Assembly: GCF_040654195.1 (NCBI RefSeq)
Contig: NZ_JBFAHM010000006.1
Coordinates: 62,001 to 126,000 of the forward strand
Reading direction: 5' to 3'
DNA from: Hamadaea sp013361475
GTDB lineage: Bacteria; Actinomycetota; Actinomycetes; Mycobacteriales; Micromonosporaceae
DNA: 64,000 bases
Shown here: positions 56,618 to 64,000 of the stretch, one piece after another
Position numbering within the stretch: the stretch's first letter is position 1
Layout: each line of letters starts with the position of its first letter
Translations under genes and position numbers: made by a program
Notes under the pieces: generated by a model
Databases searched by the model: none
Told to the model about the DNA's origin: nothing
What the model saw: only the letters and a program-made list of their open reading frames with translations

Positions 56618-58938
56618 TTCCCGGGCCGGTCGCCCGGCGTGAGCCGATGGTCCAGCGCGGTCCAGCGGCGGCCCGCGCCCAGGGTGCGTACGGCGACGCC
56701 GAGCGCCTTGAACGAGCCGACCAGCACCACGAGCTTCTTCGCCCGGGTGACGGCGGTGTAGAGCAGGTTGCGCTGCAGCATCATCCACGCACCGGTGGTC
56801 AGCGGCACCACCACCGCCGGATACTCACTGCCTTGCGAGCGGTGGATCGTCACCGCGTACGCGTGCGCCAGCTCGTCCAGTTCGTCGAAGGCGTACTCGA
56901 TCTCCTCGTCCTCGTCGGTGCGCACGGTCAGCTTGTGGTCCTCGGCCGACAGTCCGGTCACGACACCCAGCGTCCCGTTGAAGACCCCGGCGACGCCTTT
57001 GTCGTAGTTGTTGCGGATCTGCGTGACCTTGTCGCCGATGCGGAACACGCGCCCGCCGAACCGCTTCTCCGGCACGTTCTCCCGCCCCGGCGTGAGCGCC
57101 TCCTGCAGCAGGGCGTTGAGGTTCCCCGCCCCGGCCGCGCCCCGATGCATCGGCGCGAGCACCTGGACGTCCCGCCTCGGGTCGAGGCCGAACTTCCGCG
57201 GGATGCGCTTGCTCACCAGGTCGACGACGAGCTGCGCGGTCGCCTCCGCGGTCTGCGCGGGCTCCTCGTCCTCCCGCTGGTCGCGGGCGAAGAAGAAGAA
57301 ATCGCCGAAGCCCCGCAGCTGCGGCGGCTCGCCGTTGTTGATGCGGTGGGCGTTCACCACGACGCCGGACTCCTGGGCCTGCCGGAAGATCCGCGTCAGG
57401 CGTACGCGGGGGACGGTATCGGCGTTGAGCAGATCACGCAGGACCTCCCCGGCGCCCACCGAGGGCAACTGGTCGACGTCGCCGACGAACAACAGGTGCG
57501 CGCCCGGCGCGACCGCCTTCACGAGCTTGTTGGCGAGGAGCAGGTCCAGCATGGAGGCCTCGTCGACGACGACCAGATCGGCGTCGAGCGGGTTCTCGCG
57601 GTCGTAGGTCGCGTCGCCGCCCGGCTTCAGCTGAAGCAGCCGGTGGACCGTCGTCGCCTCGTGGCCCGTCAGTTCGGCGAGCCGTTTCGCGGCCCGCCCG
57701 GTCGGCGCCGCCAGCACGATCTTCGCGCGCTTGGCGCGGGCGAGTTCCACGACCGAGCGTACGGTGAAGCTCTTGCCGCAGCCGGGGCCGCCGGTAAGGA
57801 CCGCGACCTTCTCGGTCAGCGCGAGGCGGACCGCCTGCTCCTGCTCCGCGGCCAGCTCGTGCCCCGTGACCGTACGCAGCCAGGCCAGCGCCTTCACCCA
57901 GTCGACCGTGCCTCGGTGAGCCGGCTCTCCGTCCTCACTCCCGGCTCGAGCGTTCGAGCCGGCGTCGGCGAACGCGGACAGCCGGTCGCGGCTCGTGTTC
58001 AGCAGCCCGAGCAGGGTGTTGGCCAGCGAGGTCTCCGCCCGATGGAACGGCACGAGGTAGACGGCGGGAATCGTGGCCGGGCCGTCGGCCGACACCGGAC
58101 CGGGAACCGGCTCCCGGACCACGCCCTCGGTCGCGACCAGATCTTCGAGGCACTCGGTGACCAGCGCCGACGGCACCTCCAGAATCTTCACCGCGTCGCC
58201 GACGAGGTTGGGCTGCGGCAGGAAGCAGTGCCCGGCGTCGGCCGCCTCGTTCAGGGTGTACTGCAGGCCGGCCTTCACCCGTTCGGGGCTGTCCCGGGGT
58301 ATGCCGACCGCCTGGGCGATGGTGTCGGCCGTCTTGAACCCGATCCCCCACACGTCCGCGGCCAGCCGGTACGGCTCGTTCTTCACCACCGAGATGGCCG
58401 AGTCGGTGTACTGCTTGTAGATACGTACGGCCAGCGAGGTGGACACGCCGACGCCTTGGAGGAAGAGCATGACCTCCTTGATGGCCTTCTGCTCGTCCCA
58501 GGCGGCCGCGATCATCTTCGTCCGCTTCGGGCCGAGCTTGGGCACCTCGACCAGCCGCGCCGGCTCCTCCTCGATGACGCGCAGGGTGTCCGCCCCGAAG
58601 TGGCCGACGATCTTCTCCGCCAGCCTCGGGCCGATGCCCTTGATGAGCCCTGAGCCCAAGTAGCGCTCGATGCCCTTGATGGTCGCCGGGAGGACCGTCT
58701 TGTAGGACCAGACCTCGAACTGCTTGCCGTATTTGGGGTGTGACGTCCAGCGGCCGGTCAGCCGCAGGCTCTCCCCCGGCTGCGCGCCCAGCAGCGGTCC
58801 GACGACCGTCAGCAGATCGGTGGCGCTCCGATCGGTGGCCACGCGCGCGATCGTGTAGCCGGTCTCCTCGTTGGCATAGGTGATCCGTTCGAGGACGGCC
58901 TCCAGCACCGCGCCCTTCGGGGGAGACTCCTGCAGCAC
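56608..58938 (-). CDS. recD2: RecD2-type 5'-3' DNA helicase
   Basis: The 776-residue superfamily-1B helicase has an N-terminal OB/HhH region (helix-hairpin-helix motifs near IKGIGPRLAEKIV, 99-111, and WGIGFKTADTIA, 197-208). Walker A is GGPGCGKS (383-390), followed by motif Ia AAPTGRAAKRL, Walker B VVVDEAS, motif III GDVDQLPSVGAG and the UvrD-like C-terminal motif TIHRSQGSEYPAVVVPL. RecD2 lacks RecB and RecC partners and takes part in DNA repair or replication-fork maintenance. Confidence 0.93.
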   Translation of the reverse strand: MLQESPPKGAVLEAVLERITYANEETGYTIARVATDRSATDLLTVVGPLLGAQPGESLRLTGRWTSHPKYGKQFEVWSYKTVLPATIKGIERYLGSGLIKGIGPRLAEKIVGHFGADTLRVIEEEPARLVEVPKLGPKRTKMIAAAWDEQKAIKEVMLFLQGVGVSTSLAVRIYKQYTDSAISVVKNEPYRLAADVWGIGFKTADTIAQAVGIPRDSPERVKAGLQYTLNEAADAGHCFLPQPNLVGDAVKILEVPSALVTECLEDLVATEGVVREPVPGPVSADGPATIPAVYLVPFHRAETSLANTLLGLLNTSRDRLSAFADAGSNARAGSEDGEPAHRGTVDWVKALAWLRTVTGHELAAEQEQAVRLALTEKVAVLTGGPGCGKSFTVRSVVELARAKRAKIVLAAPTGRAAKRLAELTGHEATTVHRLLQLKPGGDATYDRENPLDADLVVVDEASMLDLLLANKLVKAVAPGAHLLFVGDVDQLPSVGAGEVLRDLLNADTVPRVRLTRIFRQAQESGVVVNAHRINNGEPPQLRGFGDFFFFARDQREDEEPAQTAEATAQLVVDLVSKRIPRKFGLDPRRDVQVLAPMHRGAAGAGNLNALLQEALTPGRENVPEKRFGGRVFRIGDKVTQIRNNYDKGVAGVFNGTLGVVTGLSAEDHKLTVRTDEDEEIEYAFDELDELAHAYAVTIHRSQGSEYPAVVVPLTTGAWMMLQRNLLYTAVTRAKKLVVLVGSFKALGVAVRTLGAGRRWTALDHRLTPGDRPGNYR

Positions 58939-58968
58939 GGATGCAACCTAACAGGTAGGTCTCACAGG

Positions 58969-60489
58969 TCAGAGCCGCCGCAGCTCCGGCCACGACTCCG
59001 CCCACGTGCGCCGCGGTCCCCGGCAGATCCAGACGTCCACACCCTGCTCCTCGTTGTCGAGGTCCACACCGTTGTCGTAGGTCGCCGCATGGGTCACCTG
59101 CGCGCACTGGGTCTGCAGTTCCGCCTCCTCGAAGTGGCCGACGACCAAGACCGGGCCCGGGCCCTCGGGCGGCGGACCCCAGCGCCAGTACGCCAGGTGC
59201 CCGGAGTAGACCTGAGGCAGCCCGAGCGACGGTCCATAGTGGTCGAGCGCACCGGCCTCACCGTAGTTCCCGGCCACCAGCACCGCCGTCTTCCGTTCCG
59301 CCTCCGGCAGCCCCTGGTAGACCGCGGCGACCTGGGCGGCGAAGTCCGGCCAGCCGACCGTCTCCCCCGCGTCGTAGTTGACCGCGGGCTGCAACGTCGA
59401 GTGCAGCATCGAGACCGGGTACACCGGCAGGCCCAACGAGAGCGTGCTGAGCGCGAAGATCCCGGCGACCCAGCCGACGGTCCGACGCCGGGCCGTGCTG
59501 TCGCCGACCCACCGGTCGAGCAGGATCGCGCCCGAGGCCAGCAGCGCCGGGTACGCCCCGGCCGGGTAGTACTCCCGTCCCCCGGTCGCCAGCACGAGCA
59601 GCAAGACGACCACGTACGCCCACCCGAGCGCCCGGAACCGGACCGCCGACGGGTCCCGCAGCAGCCGCCACAGCCCGGTCGCCCAGACGACGGCCGCCGG
59701 TATGCCGAGCAGCAGCAGCTGGAACGGGATGAGCCCGGCCCGGCCGCCCCAGTCGGCGTCCTCCCGGATGACCGCCGTCATCTGCAGCTGGGGCCAGCCG
59801 TGGGTGGCCTGCCACCACAGGTTCGGCGCCCAGATCAGCAGCGCGATCAGCCCGCCCGCCCACAACTGCCAGCGCCGGAACACCTCCCGTGGCCCGGCGA
59901 TGAGCAGTCCGGCGACCAGCCCGGCGGCGTAGATCAGGGGCAGGTTCTTCATCTGGAGGCCGACCCCGGCGACGACCCCGAGCAGGAGCAGGAGCCGGTC
60001 GTCCCGCGTACGCAGCCAGCGGGCGAGCAGCCAGGCCAGGACGCTCCAGACGAGGATGTCGAAGATCGTGGTGGACAGCAGGTGACCGGAGATGACGACG
60101 GCGGGTGCGATCGCGATGGCGAGCCCGGCCAGCGCCTGCGCCCGGCGGCCACCCCCGAACTCAGCGGCGATGCGGCCGGTGATCAGCACGATTCCGCCGA
60201 GCGCGAGCACGGACGGCAGCCGGAGCAGCATCAGCTGCAGCCAGTCGGGCCAGCCGTCGGCGACGAGGCCGGTGAAGCCCGCCCACAGCGGCGCCAGCGG
60301 CGGCTGGTCGTCATAGCCGAACGCCGGATGCCGGCCCGCCGCCAGGTAGTACAGCTCGTCGCGGTGGAAGCCGTACCGGCCGCTGAACGCGAACTCCACC
60401 AGCGCGGCGACGACGGCGATCACCAGCAGCGGACGGTTGCCTCGCGCGCTCGGGTCAGGCTGGCCAGTCTGGACAGTGTGGACGGTCAC
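58969..60489 (-). CDS. GT39/ArnT-like membrane glycosyltransferase
   Basis: The 506-residue integral membrane protein has about 11-12 helices. The first outer loop carries FHRDELYYL (Asp44-Glu45) and the second GYDDQPPLAPLW, the acidic motifs of polyprenyl-phosphate-sugar-dependent GT-C enzymes. The C-terminal about 130 residues form an outer soluble domain. It would transfer a sugar from a lipid-linked donor to a protein or envelope polymer. It lies 30 nt before recD2 on the same strand. Confidence 0.85.
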   Translation of the reverse strand: MTVHTVQTGQPDPSARGNRPLLVIAVVAALVEFAFSGRYGFHRDELYYLAAGRHPAFGYDDQPPLAPLWAGFTGLVADGWPDWLQLMLLRLPSVLALGGIVLITGRIAAEFGGGRRAQALAGLAIAIAPAVVISGHLLSTTIFDILVWSVLAWLLARWLRTRDDRLLLLLGVVAGVGLQMKNLPLIYAAGLVAGLLIAGPREVFRRWQLWAGGLIALLIWAPNLWWQATHGWPQLQMTAVIREDADWGGRAGLIPFQLLLLGIPAAVVWATGLWRLLRDPSAVRFRALGWAYVVVLLLVLATGGREYYPAGAYPALLASGAILLDRWVGDSTARRRTVGWVAGIFALSTLSLGLPVYPVSMLHSTLQPAVNYDAGETVGWPDFAAQVAAVYQGLPEAERKTAVLVAGNYGEAGALDHYGPSLGLPQVYSGHLAYWRWGPPPEGPGPVLVVGHFEEAELQTQCAQVTHAATYDNGVDLDNEEQGVDVWICRGPRRTWAESWPELRRL

Positions 60490-60529
60490 GCGCCCCAGTC
60501 TGCGTGATCCGGGCTTGTTCGCGCAGCCC

Positions 60530-60898
60530 CTATCTCCTCAGCTCGGTGAGGGCGATCTTGTGCCCGTCCGGGTCTTCGAGGAATGCCATCCACAGGTCAC
60601 CGGAGTCGTCCCGGTGCACCACGTGCGGCTCGTCGAGGAACTCGACGCCCAGGTCGCGGAGGCGCGCGTACTCGGCGTCGACGTCGGTTACGGAATAGTA
60701 GTGCACCGTCCGGGTCCGGAACTCCGGGTTCTCCGGTACGCCGAGGTAGAGCCGGACGTCCCCGCTGGCGAAGAACGCCATCGGCTGGCCGGGCACCACG
60801 AACTGGAGCGACATGCCGAGGACGTCGCGGTAGAACGCCACCGAGCGATCGAGGTCGGTGACCGAGATGTGGATCTGAGCGATCGGACCGAGCGCCAT
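60530..60898 (-). CDS. VOC (glyoxalase-fold) family protein
   Basis: The 122-residue single VOC domain starts at ATG 60898 (MALGPIAQIHISVTDLDRSVAFYRDVLGM). Possible metal ligands are His10, His63-type residues near FRTRTVHYYSV, and the Glu in FLEDPDGHKIALTE. The enzyme or binding role is unknown. The stop lies 40 nt upstream of the GT39 start. Confidence 0.82.
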   Translation of the reverse strand: MALGPIAQIHISVTDLDRSVAFYRDVLGMSLQFVVPGQPMAFFASGDVRLYLGVPENPEFRTRTVHYYSVTDVDAEYARLRDLGVEFLDEPHVVHRDDSGDLWMAFLEDPDGHKIALTELRR

Positions 60899-60923
60899 GG
60901 GCCCAGCGTAGGACGCCCCGGGC

Positions 60924-61532
60924 TCAGCTGCGCGACACACGCGTCCGCGGCGGCGAGACGCGCCGGGCGAGCCACTCCGACTCGAGGATGGCGTAGACGA
61001 CCTCGTCGGTCCACTCGCCCTTGACGTATTCGTTCTCGACGAAGTGCGCCTCGCGCCGCAGGCCCAGCCGCTCGAGCACCTTCGCCGAGGCGGTGTTGCG
61101 CGCGTCGAGCCGCCCGATCACCCGGTGCAGGCCCAGGCCGCCGTCCACCGGCAGGGTGAAGGCGAGCCGGAGCACGGCCGAGGTCGCCTCAGTCGCCAGG
61201 CCATGCCCGCCGAACTCCGGATTGAAGACGTAGCCGATCTCGCCGCCGCCGTCCTCCCGGCTCAGCCAGGTCAGCGTCACCCCGCCGACGACCCGCTCGA
61301 CCTCCCGCCAGACCACGGCCAGGAAGAGGCGGTCGCCGACCTCCCGAATCTCCGACGCGCCCATCTTGGCCTGGAGGTCCGCCCGGACCCCCGCCTCGTC
61401 CCGGGTCTCCCAGTAGAGATAGCGCGTGACCTCGGGATTCGACTGGATCGCGTAGAGGTCGTCGAAGTCGTCCAGCGTGTAGGGGCGCAGGGTCAGCCGG
61501 GCGGTGTAGATCGGGTAGGACGGCTTGAGCAC
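60924..61532 (-). CDS. GNAT N-acetyltransferase (RimJ-like)
   Basis: The protein has about 202 residues from GTG 61532 (MLKPSYPIYTARLTLRPYTLDDFDDLYAI), preferred over ATG 61574 because TxRLxLRPxxxxD is the usual start. It has GEIGYVFNPEFGGHGLATEA (acetyl-CoA-binding Q/RxxGxG/A region with a GGHGLA variant) and RLDARNTASAKVLERLGLRREA, typical of the RimJ/RimL group. It acetylates an unknown amine, perhaps a protein N-terminus or small molecule. Confidence 0.87.
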   Translation of the reverse strand: MLKPSYPIYTARLTLRPYTLDDFDDLYAIQSNPEVTRYLYWETRDEAGVRADLQAKMGASEIREVGDRLFLAVVWREVERVVGGVTLTWLSREDGGGEIGYVFNPEFGGHGLATEATSAVLRLAFTLPVDGGLGLHRVIGRLDARNTASAKVLERLGLRREAHFVENEYVKGEWTDEVVYAILESEWLARRVSPPRTRVSRS

Positions 61533-61679
61533 CCGCCGATGGTAGGTCGGCCCGGCTGGCAGCGGCCACCTCATTCGGCCGTGGGTGAACTCCGGCTAAC
61601 CGGGGCGTCTGTGAACACCCGGCAAAATCTTTCCGGCAAAGGGCCCGCCGCTGGGCGTACAACCGGGAAGATTCTCGTG

Positions 61680-64000
<2,321 letters not shown>

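Overview
The window is high-GC, densely packed chromosomal DNA of an actinomycete. Several things point to the spore-forming actinomycetes, most likely the family Micromonosporaceae: a phosphatidylinositol-mannoside gene block, an SsgB-type sporulation regulator, a conservon (cvnABCD), Tat-dependent exoproteins, CebR-type operators and frequent GTG starts. The family assignment is inference, not proof. I see no rRNA, tRNA, CRISPR array, transposase or phage gene.

Layout. Positions 1-3.2 kb hold a truncated glycosyltransferase and a TetR regulator/DHA2 drug-pump pair with palindromic candidate operators. From 3.2 to 8.7 kb come a small membrane protein and a complete branched-chain-type ABC importer operon (livG-F-K-H-M). 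From 8.7 to 11.2 kb lie a CynX-like MFS gene, a divergent FadR-type regulator and a small membrane protein. The stretch 11.3-26.2 kb contains the classic actinobacterial block thrS, HIT, pgsA, patA, pimA, pdxS, pdxT, yebC in order on the minus strand. It is split by an EF-G2 gene on the other strand, a DCC/HTTM three-gene cluster, a repeat tract, a double VOC protein and a Gfo/Idh/MocA oxidoreductase. From 26.3 to 30.5 kb are a Tat-exported class-A beta-lactamase-like protein, two methyltransferases, a membrane-anchored PemK/MazF-like protein and adenosine deaminase.

From 30.6 to 35.7 kb there is a sugar ABC importer (binding protein plus two permeases, no ATPase) facing a glycerol kinase gene. 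From 35.9 to 40.3 kb four genes overlap start-to-stop: TetR, an MFS sugar porter of the RRRPW type, a fold-III PLP enzyme and an aldonolactone-oxidase-like flavoprotein. This looks like one uncharacterised catabolic pathway. From 40.4 to 50.8 kb are a CGNR regulator, an FtsX-type exporter with a tandem ATPase, a large secreted subtilase, and a Tat/lipoprotein GH1 beta-glucosidase under two CebR-like boxes. From 50.8 to 64 kb are the conservon, an unknown membrane protein, ssgB, a PGPGW membrane protein, recD2, a GT39-type transferase, VOC and GNAT proteins and the start of a large GH63-like glycosidase.

The most unusual feature is a family of six palindromic elements, each exactly 63 nt, scattered over 41 kb (3656, 8594, 11167, 35741, 40374, 44042). 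Their stems are conserved with matched changes in both arms and their loops vary. They sit in every type of gene junction, including a divergent promoter region, the middle of an ABC operon and the 3' end of a coding sequence. This argues for a mobile or amplified palindrome rather than simple terminators.
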